Of a DNA stretch of 64,000 nt, positions 34,195 to 45,683 are shown one piece after another. This DNA is from an uncultured Granulosicoccaceae bacterium (GTDB lineage: Bacteria; Pseudomonadota; Gammaproteobacteria; Granulosicoccales; Granulosicoccaceae): the NCBI GenBank assembly GCA_938041955.1, contig CALISD010000016.1:26230-90229 (forward strand). Direction: 5' to 3'. The translations under genes and the position numbers were made by a program. The notes under the pieces are model-generated. The model was given only the letters and a program-made list of their open reading frames with translations. It did not search any database and was not told the origin of the DNA. How positions within the stretch are numbered: the stretch's first letter is position 1; every line of letters starts with the position of its first letter.

Positions 34195-35058
34195 ATGGCC
34201 AGCGCAAAAGAAATACGCACCAAGATCAAAAGCATTCAGAACACGCAGAAGATCACCAAGGCGATGGAAATGGTCGCCGCGAGTAAGATGCGCCGTGCAA
34301 AAGATCGCATGGAGGCTACACGCCCCTATGCTACAAAGATTCGTGAAGTGGTGGGCCATGTCGCCGCCGCTAACACCGAATATGTGCACCCGTATATGCG
34401 TCCACGCGATAACGTTAAGCGTGTGGGTTACATCGTGATGTCGACTGACCGTGGTCTATGTGGTGGCTTGAACACCAATACCTTTAAAGGCGCTGTTGCT
34501 TCAATGCAAGAGTGGTCCGAAAAGGGTGTTGAAGTTGAGGTCTGCACCATTGGTAAAAAGGCGGCCAGTTTTTTCAGCCGACTCGGCAGCGACATCGTTG
34601 CTGATGTTCAAGACCTGGGTGATCAGCCGAAGCTTGAGGATTTGATCGGTGCGGTAACTGTAATGCTGAATGGAATTGAAGAAGGCAAGCTCGACCGGTT
34701 GTTTCTGGCAGAAAACGAGTTCGTTAACTCAATGACGCAAACACCACGCCTGACACAGTTGATACCTACAGAGGCAGATGAAGATGATCGCCTGGGTGAA
34801 AACTGGGATTACTTATACGAGCCTTCTTCAGAAGAAGTGCTTGATCAGTTGATGCGCCGTTACATTGAATCTTTGATCTTTCAAGCGGCAGTTGAAAACG
34901 TTGCATGTGAAATGGCTGCTCGAATGGTTGCGATGAAGAGTGCTACGGACAACGCTGGCGACATCATCAACGACTTACAATTGGTTTATAACAAGGCGCG
35001 GCAAGCGGCAATTACTCAGGAAATATCCGAGATTGTCGGCGGTGCGGCAGCTGTTTAA
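34195..35058 (+). CDS. atpG: F0F1 ATP synthase subunit gamma
   Basis: [45 protein letters not shown]. Confidence 0.99.
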   Translation: MASAKEIRTKIKSIQNTQKITKAMEMVAASKMRRAKDRMEATRPYATKIREVVGHVAAANTEYVHPYMRPRDNVKRVGYIVMSTDRGLCGGLNTNTFKGAVASMQEWSEKGVEVEVCTIGKKAASFFSRLGSDIVADVQDLGDQPKLEDLIGAVTVMLNGIEEGKLDRLFLAENEFVNSMTQTPRLTQLIPTEADEDDRLGENWDYLYEPSSEEVLDQLMRRYIESLIFQAAVENVACEMAARMVAMKSATDNAGDIINDLQLVYNKARQAAITQEISEIVGGAAAV

Positions 35059-36471
<1,413 letters not shown>

Positions 36472-36516
36472 CGGCTTAGACCGTTATAGAATGCGAAGCG
36501 ATAACAGAGCGCGAAC

Positions 36517-36933
36517 ATGGCAAAAGTAATCCAAGTCGACATCGTCAGTGCTGAGGAAGAAATTTTCTCCGGCGAAGCAGAGATGCTCGTGGTGTCAGCC
36601 GAGATGGGTGAAGTCGGTATTGCGCCGGGACACGCGCCTTTTATCACCGGTATCAAGCCAGGTAATGTGGCAGTCCACATTGAGGGTGATACTCAGCACT
36701 TTTTTGTCTCCGGGGGCATGCTTGAAGTACAACCACATGTCATCACTGTATTGGCTGACACGGTTATTCGCGGTGGCGACCTCGACGAGGCAGAGGCTGA
36801 AGAGGCTCGCAAGCGCGCTGAAGAGCAGGTTAAAGAGAGTCAGGGCACACCTGATTACGCAGCAGCGGCGGCCAGCCTGGCTGAAGCGTCTGCCCGCTTG
36901 AGCGTACTGAAGAAAATGCGTAGCGTAAAATAA
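36517..36933 (+). CDS. atpC: F0F1 ATP synthase subunit epsilon
   Basis: [45 protein letters not shown]. Confidence 0.97.
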   Translation: MAKVIQVDIVSAEEEIFSGEAEMLVVSAEMGEVGIAPGHAPFITGIKPGNVAVHIEGDTQHFFVSGGMLEVQPHVITVLADTVIRGGDLDEAEAEEARKRAEEQVKESQGTPDYAAAAASLAEASARLSVLKKMRSVK

Positions 36934-36978
36934 CGAAGGCGAGTACCAGCAGCTTGGATTTGCCCATCTGTATTGCCA

Positions 36979-36999
36979 TAGCGCGACCTTGTCGCGCTA
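36979..36999. terminator. Hairpin between convergent atpC and hypothetical gene (possible bidirectional terminator)
   Basis: TAGCGCGAC-CTT-GTCGCGCTA perfect 9-bp stem; no strong T-tract. Confidence 0.4.
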
Positions 37000-37986
37000 G
37001 TACTTCCCGAAGCGAACTTCAGTTCGTATCAGACCGCCGATCTTCGGATCACTATCTTCACCGCTTAACCAGCTGATGCTTGGCCACACTTCAAAGTGAA
37101 ACCACGGTCGAAATGCGTTGCGCCGATACCGCAGTCTTAACTGGTGGCCTTCATAATAACTTTCGGACTCATTAGCTGGAGAGGTGTTGTAGCCAGCCAG
37201 GGCTTCGAATGCCAATAACGATTCCCGGCTTAACTCCTTATATACTCCAATGGTTTGATCGACGCGTGCGCCCGCATGATTGCGTTGCCATTTGAAGCTT
37301 GTTGAGGTTCGGAAAACTGTAGATGACCCTTCACGGGTATAGCGCCAAAAATCGAAATTTAACCGGTTCCAGTACCCTGTTGAGTAATATTCGCGCAAAT
37401 CATTATTAATTTTTGAGGACCAGCCGTTCTCACTTGTAGTTTCTGCCGAAGTGCGAAGTCTGGCGAAGGTTTGGAATTTCTGCTCGTGCCGACGAGCGCC
37501 GATATCTATATTCACGCTTGCACCTTCCCTCACCTTGCGTATGAAGCGCAGTGCCAAGGCGAGACTACGATCTTCATCTGTGCTTGAGAGTGATTGTGCG
37601 GAAGATGATCGCGAGTTGTCATCGATGTCTTCATCGTCAACATCCAGCAGTAAGCGAACCCGTCGCTGACTTCGCGGAAGTACCAGGCGCAGTTTAAGTT
37701 TGGCATTTGCCGAGATATCGCCATGAGACGGATCGGCAAAGTCGACTCTTAGCGTTGCACTCGTATCGTTCGCTTTATCAGTGTCGATTTCATCGGCGAA
37801 ATAATTGTCGATTTGCGATGCGAACCCGTTGAGGAGCTTGCTCGCTCCTTTGTGTGCGCTGTCTATGGCGACTGTGGGTGATTCAACCACCACAGGGGTC
37901 TGATCACTCTCAGCCATCAAGTTTGAATTGGAGCACACTGCAACACCTATGACCAAAGCGGTGTAAATCACAGGATTGCACTTCAT
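36997..37986 (-). CDS. Hypothetical exported protein, probable outer-membrane beta-barrel
   Basis: Signal peptide from internal Met at 37986 (MKCNPVIYTALVIGVAVCSNSNLMA); alternating aromatic beta-strand pattern in the C-terminal half. Confidence 0.6.
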   Translation of the reverse strand: MKCNPVIYTALVIGVAVCSNSNLMAESDQTPVVVESPTVAIDSAHKGASKLLNGFASQIDNYFADEIDTDKANDTSATLRVDFADPSHGDISANAKLKLRLVLPRSQRRVRLLLDVDDEDIDDNSRSSSAQSLSSTDEDRSLALALRFIRKVREGASVNIDIGARRHEQKFQTFARLRTSAETTSENGWSSKINNDLREYYSTGYWNRLNFDFWRYTREGSSTVFRTSTSFKWQRNHAGARVDQTIGVYKELSRESLLAFEALAGYNTSPANESESYYEGHQLRLRYRRNAFRPWFHFEVWPSISWLSGEDSDPKIGGLIRTEVRFGKY

Positions 37987-38468
37987 AGATGTTAAGTGTT
38001 TTTCTCGGATAACCATAAACCGATGGTATACGAGAACACCCATCGATTGCTGACCAGGCTTATTGGCAATTGTTACGTGGAGTAAATAGTGCGAGTAACT
38101 TTACTAACGTCATTAATGAGATTCCCGGGCCAGGGGCTACACCGGTTGAGCACGTAAACTCACGACGATCTGAGTGATCACACAATGTGCCTTTCACAAT
38201 TGGAATCAACCACTTGGTTACTCGAGTGCTAGACTGAGTGACTAAAAAGGCTGTACTTATCGGATAGATTTGAGATGTTGGAGCACCACTGTAAAGCTCG
38301 CTTTTTCGTTCATAACAGGCTGTATGCTGGTTAAGAATCCAGCAAACGAGCATGTATTGTAAGCAGAGAAAGTGTCCGACAGATAGAAAGCACTACAGGT
38401 TGGTCAATTAATTGCCGCTACCCGTAGAATGTTAATTGTTGCGATGCAAAGCATACAGGACTATCACA

Positions 38469-39833
38469 ATGCCTTTAAAAGTTGTCATCCTCGCTGCCGG
38501 TAAAGGTACGCGTATGAAATCAAGCATACCGAAGGTGCTGCATCGAATTGCGCATAAGCCAATGGTAGAGCATGTGGTGGATGCAGCTTCGTCTCTTGGT
38601 GCGCAGAAAACTGTGTTGGTAGTGGGTCACGGTGCGGATCAGGTACGGGCAACTGTGACTCGCGATGTTGAATATGTGGAGCAAACCGAACAGCTTGGTA
38701 CCGGGCATGCGGTGCAGCAAGCGCTGCCACTGCTTGATCCTGATGATACCGTTCTGGTGGCCTACGGTGACGTGCCGTTAACCAACCCTGAAACGTTTAA
38801 ACAACTCATTGATGATGTCAGTGACAGCAACATCGCCTTGTTGACAGTGATTATGCAAGACCCCACTGGGTATGGTCGAATCGTCCGGGATGCTGCAGGT
38901 AAGGTGCAGGCGATTGTTGAGCAAAAAGATGCCACCGAAGAACAGCTAAAAATCACAGAAGGTAACACTGGCATACTTGCCGCACGTGCCAGCGCTTTAA
39001 ATGAGCTTCTGGGTCGAATTAACAATAACAATGCTCAGGGCGAGTTCTACCTGACCGATATTTTTGAATTAGCAGTAAAGCAGGGTATGACAATCACCAC
39101 CCATCAACCGGAACACGAGTGGGAGACAGCGGGTGTTAACAGCCGCTTGCAGATGGCCGAGCTTGAACGAATCTATCAGCTGAGTCAGGCAGATAAATTA
39201 ATGACAGCGGGTGTGACGCTGCGTGACCCGGCACGCATTGATGTTCGAGGCAATTTAATCGTCGGGCAGGACAGCATCATTGATGTTAATTGTGTGTTCG
39301 AAGGTGATGTCACTATCGGTGAAAACGTAAGCATTGGACCGAACTGCTCAATCAGCAATGCGACTATCGCAGATGGCACAATTATCAAAGCCAATACGGT
39401 GATAGAAGAGAGCAGTGTCGGGGAAAGTTGTACGATCGGCCCATTTGCGCGATTGCGCCCTGGTGCCGAGCTGGCAGAACGAGCACATATCGGTAACTTT
39501 GTAGAAATTAAGAAATCTACCATCGGTAACGGCAGCAAGGTAAATCACCTGTCGTATGTCGGTGATAGCACGGTCGGTGAAAACGTCAATATAGGTGCAG
39601 GAACTATTACCTGTAATTATGATGGTGCGAATAAACACCAAACAATTATTGAAGACGGTGTATTCATTGGTTCCTGTACACAATTGGTGGCTCCCGTGAA
39701 AGTGGGTATGAACGCTGTTATTGGTGCCGGATCAACAATTACCAAAGAAGTCACTGCTGATCAGTTGGCTTTTACGCGTGCGCCACTCAAGACTGTGGAA
39801 AATTGGCCGCGACCAACAAAGAAAAGCAAATAA
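38469..39833 (+). CDS. glmU: Bifunctional UDP-GlcNAc pyrophosphorylase / GlcN-1-P acetyltransferase
   Basis: VVILAAGKGTRMKSSIPKVLHRIAHKPM; left-handed beta-helix hexapeptides. Confidence 0.98.
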   Translation: MPLKVVILAAGKGTRMKSSIPKVLHRIAHKPMVEHVVDAASSLGAQKTVLVVGHGADQVRATVTRDVEYVEQTEQLGTGHAVQQALPLLDPDDTVLVAYGDVPLTNPETFKQLIDDVSDSNIALLTVIMQDPTGYGRIVRDAAGKVQAIVEQKDATEEQLKITEGNTGILAARASALNELLGRINNNNAQGEFYLTDIFELAVKQGMTITTHQPEHEWETAGVNSRLQMAELERIYQLSQADKLMTAGVTLRDPARIDVRGNLIVGQDSIIDVNCVFEGDVTIGENVSIGPNCSISNATIADGTIIKANTVIEESSVGESCTIGPFARLRPGAELAERAHIGNFVEIKKSTIGNGSKVNHLSYVGDSTVGENVNIGAGTITCNYDGANKHQTIIEDGVFIGSCTQLVAPVKVGMNAVIGAGSTITKEVTADQLAFTRAPLKTVENWPRPTKKSK

Positions 39834-39901
39834 CTTATAACGTTTTACTGCCTGTGTCTTAGTTAGACAGATTGGCTCGAACACGAACTGGATATAGAAT
39901 C

Positions 39902-41743
39902 ATGTGTGGAATTATTGCAGCATACGCACAACGCAATGTCACTCCAATATTGCTAGAAGGCTTACGGCGAATGGAGTACCGCGGCTATGACTCTGCCGGT
40001 ATTTCTGTTTTAGACAAAGACTACAAAATCCATCGTACTCGTGCGCTGGGTAAAGTAGCGATGCTCGGTGAAAAGCTTGAAAAAGCACCAATGGATAGCG
40101 GTATAGGTATCGCTCATACCCGTTGGGCTACACACGGTGAGCCTTCGGAAGCCAACGCACACCCACACAACTCAACCGAACAGTTCTCTGTTGTGCATAA
40201 CGGTATCATTGAGAATCACGAGCCATTGCGTGTTGAGTTAAAAGCAGCGGGTTACGAATTTACCTCACAGACTGACACTGAAGTCATTGTGCATTTAATT
40301 CACAGTGAAGTGAACAAGGCTGGTGGTGATTACCTGAAAGGGGTTAACAATGCCATAGACCAACTCCACGGCGCTTATGCTATCGCAATTCTAAACACAG
40401 AGATGCCTGATCGTTTGATCGCTGTACGTAAAGGCAGTCCTTTGCTGGTTGGTCTCGGTATTGGCGAGTTTTTTCTTGCATCTGATACCGCGGCGCTTAT
40501 TCCGGTGACACAAGAATTTATCTATCTGGAAGATGGTGACCTTGTCGATATTTGCGAAAGCAAAATGACAATCATGGATGAGTCTGGTGCAGAAGTGAAG
40601 CGTCCGGTAAAGGTATCTTCTCTGACTGCCAGTTCTTCGGATAAAGGCCCTTACAAGCACTATATGCTTAAAGAGATCTACGAACAGCCGAATGCTGTGC
40701 GTGCCACCCTGCAGGATAGAATCACTGAAGACCAGCTGTTACTAAATGGCTTTGGTGATCTTGATTTAAATTTACTGAAGCAAGTGAAAGCCATTCATAT
40801 TGTTGCTTGTGGAACCAGCTACCATGCAGGAATGACAGCAAAGTATTGGTTTGAGGAATATACAAAAACTCCCTGCACCGTCGAGATTGCCAGTGAATAC
40901 CGCTACAGAGAAGTCGCTGTACCGGAAAAAACGTTATACATTACTTTGTCACAATCAGGTGAAACTGCTGATTCACTGGCAGCACTTGATGAAGTGAAAA
41001 AATCTGGTTTGTACCTTGGAACACTGGCGATATGCAATGTTCCGGAGAGCACACTGACCCGTGAAGCTGATGCTACTTTACTTACAAAAGCCGGTCCTGA
41101 GATTGGTGTTGCCTCGACTAAAGCATTTACTACACAGTTGGTTGCGCTGCAACTGGTTGCTTTGACCATGAGCAAAGCGAAAGAGTCTCAGACCGAAGTG
41201 GAACGCGGTGAAATCATTAAAGCGCTTTATCACAGCCCGGTTACTATGGAGCGTCTGCTGATGGTTGATCGTACCATCGAACATTTAGCTGAGGTCTTTG
41301 TAGAGAAAGACCATGCGATATTTCTTGGCCGTGGTCCGCTGTTCCCTATTGCACTTGAAGGGGCTTTAAAGCTAAAGGAAATATCTTATATTCACGCAGA
41401 AGGATATCCGGCGGGTGAATTAAAGCACGGGCCGTTAGCACTGATTGATAACGAAGTCCCGGTAGTTGCCATCGCACCTAACAATAACCTACTGGAAAAG
41501 CTCAAAGCCAATCTTGAAGAGGTTCGTACCCGCGGCGGTCAGTTATACGTAATAACAGAAGAAGATACAGATATAGAACCTGTTGATGGTCTAACACTGG
41601 TTAAGATCCCGGGCTGCCCGGATCCGGTGAAACCGTTGCTGTTAACTGTGCCATTGCAGTTGTTGTCTTATCACGTTGCTGTGATGCGCGGAACTGATGT
41701 GGATCAGCCACGTAACCTTGCTAAGAGTGTGACTGTTGAATAA
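39902..41743 (+). CDS. glmS: Glutamine-fructose-6-phosphate aminotransferase
   Basis: MCGIIAAYAQRNV; HTRWATHGEPSEANAHPH; C-terminal PRNLAKSVTVE. Confidence 0.98.
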   Translation: MCGIIAAYAQRNVTPILLEGLRRMEYRGYDSAGISVLDKDYKIHRTRALGKVAMLGEKLEKAPMDSGIGIAHTRWATHGEPSEANAHPHNSTEQFSVVHNGIIENHEPLRVELKAAGYEFTSQTDTEVIVHLIHSEVNKAGGDYLKGVNNAIDQLHGAYAIAILNTEMPDRLIAVRKGSPLLVGLGIGEFFLASDTAALIPVTQEFIYLEDGDLVDICESKMTIMDESGAEVKRPVKVSSLTASSSDKGPYKHYMLKEIYEQPNAVRATLQDRITEDQLLLNGFGDLDLNLLKQVKAIHIVACGTSYHAGMTAKYWFEEYTKTPCTVEIASEYRYREVAVPEKTLYITLSQSGETADSLAALDEVKKSGLYLGTLAICNVPESTLTREADATLLTKAGPEIGVASTKAFTTQLVALQLVALTMSKAKESQTEVERGEIIKALYHSPVTMERLLMVDRTIEHLAEVFVEKDHAIFLGRGPLFPIALEGALKLKEISYIHAEGYPAGELKHGPLALIDNEVPVVAIAPNNNLLEKLKANLEEVRTRGGQLYVITEEDTDIEPVDGLTLVKIPGCPDPVKPLLLTVPLQLLSYHVAVMRGTDVDQPRNLAKSVTVE

Positions 41744-41777
41744 ACACGCTCATATGTATTAGCGCGCGCGCTCAATG

Positions 41778-41804
41778 AGGCGACCTTATGGTCGCCTTTT
41801 TTTT
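41778..41804 (+). terminator. Rho-independent terminator after glmS
   Basis: AGGCGACC-TTAT-GGTCGCCTTTTTTTT. Confidence 0.9.
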
Positions 41805-41946
41805 GCCTGTGTATATTGTAGGCTGACAGTTATTTTCCAGTCAGCGACGTCAGCAAATAGTGGTTCAGCTTAAGTACTACTATCTGGTGTAACATGGCCA
41901 CTCACGCGCATTTTCTTTGATACAAAAAAGACACGAGGTAATTTTA

Positions 41947-42348
41947 ATGACTACACGTACTAATAAAATTAGATTGATGGTTGGTCTGGTTGCAAGTCTG
42001 GTGGCGTTGCCTGCTTACGCTGATATTACGGGTAACTGGTTGTCTGAAAAAAACGAAGAAGGTAAGCAGATTTCAGTAGAGATATACAACTGCGGTGAAC
42101 AAATCTGCGGCAAAATTACCAATGTTCATAACTCAGATAACACCAAAATTATTGGTACTGAAATTATTGAAGGAATGAGCAAAAAAAATGAAAAAAAGTA
42201 TTCTGGCGGCAAGATTTACGCGCCTGATACTGAAAAATGGTACAAATCGAAAATTAAAGTGAAAGATGAAAACACCTTAAAAGTGTCTGGCTGTGTCGCC
42301 GGCGGGCTTATCTGTCGCGGACAGATCTGGACTCGCGAAGGCGGTTAG
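41947..42348 (+). CDS. DUF2147-type exported protein
   Basis: Signal peptide; ITGNWLSEKNEEGKQISVEIYNCGEQICGKI ... LKVSGCVAGGLICRGQIWTR. Confidence 0.75.
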   Translation: MTTRTNKIRLMVGLVASLVALPAYADITGNWLSEKNEEGKQISVEIYNCGEQICGKITNVHNSDNTKIIGTEIIEGMSKKNEKKYSGGKIYAPDTEKWYKSKIKVKDENTLKVSGCVAGGLICRGQIWTREGG

Positions 42349-42415
42349 TCGATACATCTGTAAATTGTTATTAACTTATGCCCGGGGCGCTTTGGCCCGG
42401 GTTGTTATTGCTTTC

Positions 42416-43198
42416 CTATTTTCCTGTCCATTTTGGTGTTCGTTTAGATAAAAAGGCCTCCAGCCCCTCTTTGAAATCTTTACTGGTATAGCACTGAACG
42501 ATGAGATCGTCGCTTTCCATATCTGCCGCCTTTGCGCGCAACCGGCGCAATCCCTCTTTTGTCGCAGCCATGGTCAGAGGTGCATGTCCCTTCATTAAGT
42601 TGGCAAGTTCGTGAGCTCGTTGCAATGGGTCTGGATGGATTTCTGATACCAGTGCAATACCCAGTGCTTCTTCGGCCAATATTAAGCGTGTCGTTAGAAT
42701 GATCTCTTTGGTTCTTGCGGCACCAATCAGGTAAACCAGGCGTGACAGGTTGGTCAACGATAGGCAATTACCCAGCGTACGTGCGATCGGAAACCCATAC
42801 TTCATATCGGCCGATCCGATTCGAATATCGCAACATGCAGCGATCGCTGCGCCGCCGCCTGTGCATGCCCCGCGTATGGCAGCAATTGTCGGGATGGGAA
42901 CTGACTCGAGTAAACCAAGTACATGATCCATGCGTCTTTCATAGTTGATCGCGTCATCGGCACCATTGAATTCGCGAAACCGTGATATATCAGTGCCGGC
43001 AGCAAATGCCTTGTCGCCTGCACCGGTGATCACTAAGGCTTGTGCATCAGTGTGATCGTTAATCAGTGACTGTGAGATTTCCGCCAATGTATCGTACATC
43101 TCAAACGTCAGTGCATTGCGGGCATAGGGTCGATTGAACGTCAGTGTGGCAATTCCGTTGTCTATCGAATAATTGATTTCCTGATTTGTCATAACCAC
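42416..43198 (-). CDS. Enoyl-CoA hydratase/isomerase family protein
   Basis: GIATLTFNRPYARNALTFEMYDTLAEI; IAAIRGACTGGGAAIAACCDIRIGS crotonase signature. Confidence 0.92.
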   Translation of the reverse strand: MVMTNQEINYSIDNGIATLTFNRPYARNALTFEMYDTLAEISQSLINDHTDAQALVITGAGDKAFAAGTDISRFREFNGADDAINYERRMDHVLGLLESVPIPTIAAIRGACTGGGAAIAACCDIRIGSADMKYGFPIARTLGNCLSLTNLSRLVYLIGAARTKEIILTTRLILAEEALGIALVSEIHPDPLQRAHELANLMKGHAPLTMAATKEGLRRLRAKAADMESDDLIVQCYTSKDFKEGLEAFLSKRTPKWTGK

Positions 43199-43253
43199 CT
43201 ACTGGTAACGGAGTGCTTTAGATTCGAGAGTTTGAATAGTATAAAATGTCAGG

Positions 43254-43751
43254 ATGAATATTAATCCATTCGAATCCAGGGAGGTAGAATTTGTATTTCA
43301 ACTGCCTCTGGAGCTGGCGGTTGAGAATCTACGCAGAACGGTAGGTGATCCCAAAGAAATATCTACGGAAGGCATGGTCGGTAGTGTCAGTCGGGATGAT
43401 TGCTATATCTACCGCGGGGTGCCAAGAACACGAAATTCATTCCGACCGACATTTTACGGCAGCTTCGCCACTCGTGGAACAGAGACCGTATTGAGTGGCA
43501 CCATTAGCCTGAATCGGGTGATTCGTAAATTTATGGTCTTGTGGTTAGGCCTCGTGGCAGTGGTGGCAGTTGTCACCCTGATTACATTGATCAAAAACCC
43601 CGCAGCTTCATGGACCTCTTTGCTTCACGTGATGATTATGCTGGCGGGTGTTTATACGCTATTTGTGGTGTTGAAAAATAAATGTGAACCAGATGTTGAA
43701 TGGTTGAAAGGTAAAATTGAAACGGCCATTGGCGATAGCCACGTATCTTGA
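43254..43751 (+). CDS. Hypothetical membrane protein
   Basis: 165 aa with two predicted TM segments; no family recognised. Confidence 0.5.
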   Translation: MNINPFESREVEFVFQLPLELAVENLRRTVGDPKEISTEGMVGSVSRDDCYIYRGVPRTRNSFRPTFYGSFATRGTETVLSGTISLNRVIRKFMVLWLGLVAVVAVVTLITLIKNPAASWTSLLHVMIMLAGVYTLFVVLKNKCEPDVEWLKGKIETAIGDSHVS

Positions 43752-43771
43752 ACAGATGCACCGGGATCAGT

Positions 43772-45448
43772 TTATCTACGCTGTAGTTTTAAATACTCTA
43801 TCGCGTAGCGTCTACCGATTTCACGCATTGATGCAGCGTTAAAATGTATTCCATCGGTTGTTTGCAATCTGCTGGAACTGACACAGCCAGTATACGGATC
43901 ACTGTCTGAGTTCAGCGCCATTAGCCTGCGGTTCACTGGTGCAATCGTAAGCGGGTCTGGATTGGTTGTTTGTGTTTCTGCGCATATGAATATCGGTTTT
44001 TGTGTAGAGAACCACGGTTCTTGCCGAAGGTTCGAAATAAGCCGATACAGTCTGTCTGGATAGTAGTTCTCGTCAACCCTCTCCAGGCTGGTGGCGGTGA
44101 TATCTGATGTGCCGTTGAACTGAAAATCCGTTTCCCCCTGGTGCCAAAGGATTCCATCGAAGCTGGACTTTGAGCTAGCGTTTAGCGCATTCATCGCTTT
44201 GCCGGACAGGCTGCGATAGAAACTCCTGTCTTGATCCCAGTGCTTAATTCCAGCGCCGGGGGCGGTGATGAGTACGAAGCCAACCACACGTTGCGGGTCC
44301 AGGGTTACCAGCGCTTTGCCGAAGTGGAAAGCAAAGTTGTTGTGAGGGGCGTTGGTCGGAAAAATCAACGCATTATTTCCCGGGTGACGGATCTCATTTG
44401 GACCATCCCAGTGCTGTCTTAGATCTGCGACTTGCCAGGTATTGTTGTCGGTGTAGGCGAATACCTGATTGTTGCTTGCATCAAGGATGGCCAGGTCCGC
44501 GGTTGAATTGTTTCCCTGCGCATTAGATTGTCCGGTGACAAGAATCAGGTCAGTCAGGTCTGCTATGCCGGGTGTTCCGCTTGTCCGGGGATTGCTTGTT
44601 GGGTTGATGGAATTACTGCTCACCGAAACGTTCAGAGTACAACTTGCTGCGCCGTTCCAGCCGTAACCATCATTGTCTGCATCAACACAGGGGCCAGCGA
44701 CGTTGCCGGTTGCCGAGCGAGTATTGGTATCTGAAGGCTGCGCGCTCGCCGGTGCAGCCGTTTGGATCCTGTCTTCGGTAGAGTTTGATTGGTTGTCGCT
44801 CACCAGGCAGGAGCGAGTGCCGTCCCATCCGTATCCATCATTGTCAGGGTCAGCACATACCTGGTTGCTCACAGTACTTACCTGCGTCTGGCGTGTAGCG
44901 GAGGAGTTGACCGGTGGAGATTGGGTGATTGTTCGGCAGGTGGCTACCCCATTCCAGCCAAAGCCGTCGTTGTCACTATCAATGCATGGCCCGATACCAG
45001 TGGGTTCGACAGTTACCGAATCCGGGCGACTCAGCGTACAGTTCATGTTGGCAGTGCTGTTGGCGTACAGTGTAGCTACAGCGTAACGGGTATCATCAGG
45101 CGCGCCCGGCATTGACACACGCAAGGTTGTAGATGTGCGTGTGGTATCAATTGATGATCTCAAGACTCGAAAATTTGCTTGAGAATACGCCAACTGGGTG
45201 CTGGTAAAGTCAGAGGTAGTGGTTTGGCAGACCAGTTCCAGGTTGTCGGACGGTGTGGCATTGACTTCCTGATAAATGCACTCGGAGTCTAGGCCGATAT
45301 TGGCGTTGAAGCTTCTAATGCGATTGTTGTTACTGCATGAAACCCAATTATCGGACAATAAGTTGGGTCCCGCGTTTACGCTCACTGTTGAGAGCAACAA
45401 CACAAGAGCGGGCAGGTGAGCTAGCATTAGCCGATAGGTTGTTTTCAT
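43772..45448 (-). CDS. Secreted SASA/SGNH-type carbohydrate esterase with three Asp-rich cysteine repeats
   Basis: Signal peptide; LILVTGQSNAQGNN (block I), GILWHQGETDF, DGIHFNAASMREIGRRY (D-x-x-H block V). Confidence 0.8.
   Translation of the reverse strand: MKTTYRLMLAHLPALVLLLSTVSVNAGPNLLSDNWVSCSNNNRIRSFNANIGLDSECIYQEVNATPSDNLELVCQTTTSDFTSTQLAYSQANFRVLRSSIDTTRTSTTLRVSMPGAPDDTRYAVATLYANSTANMNCTLSRPDSVTVEPTGIGPCIDSDNDGFGWNGVATCRTITQSPPVNSSATRQTQVSTVSNQVCADPDNDGYGWDGTRSCLVSDNQSNSTEDRIQTAAPASAQPSDTNTRSATGNVAGPCVDADNDGYGWNGAASCTLNVSVSSNSINPTSNPRTSGTPGIADLTDLILVTGQSNAQGNNSTADLAILDASNNQVFAYTDNNTWQVADLRQHWDGPNEIRHPGNNALIFPTNAPHNNFAFHFGKALVTLDPQRVVGFVLITAPGAGIKHWDQDRSFYRSLSGKAMNALNASSKSSFDGILWHQGETDFQFNGTSDITATSLERVDENYYPDRLYRLISNLRQEPWFSTQKPIFICAETQTTNPDPLTIAPVNRRLMALNSDSDPYTGCVSSSRLQTTDGIHFNAASMREIGRRYAIEYLKLQRR
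44637..44993 (-). repeat. Three intragenic copies of a C-x-D-x-DNDG-[YF]-GW-[ND]-G-x2-[ST]-C repeat
   Basis: CIDSDNDGFGWNGVATC / CADPDNDGYGWDGTRSC / CVDADNDGYGWNGAASC. Confidence 0.85.
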
Positions 45449-45683
45449 TGCGGGTCCATCTTAAAACTCCATCAGTGCATGCTACGTAACTTAAACAGCG
45501 GTTTCGAGCGGGATAAAACCCGGAACCGCTATCTGCCGTCACTATCTGTTGAAATTGCGAACGCCTGCACAATTGGTGTCTTAGTGAAATGTGCCAAGTG
45601 GCAACCATCCGTGTCTATTCCGGGGCCTGGTTTTTGATATAGTGCGGCCTTTGCTGATCGTCGGTTGAGGATAGTCACTGAAT

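Noticed and set aside
38060-38353. 97-aa minus-strand ORF between the barrel-like gene and glmU
   Set aside because: No signal peptide, domain or convincing RBS; kept as unassigned intergenic.
42378-42402. CCCGGG...CCCGGG hairpin after the DUF2147 gene as a terminator
   Set aside because: Plausible stem, but only a weak interrupted T-tract follows; not called.
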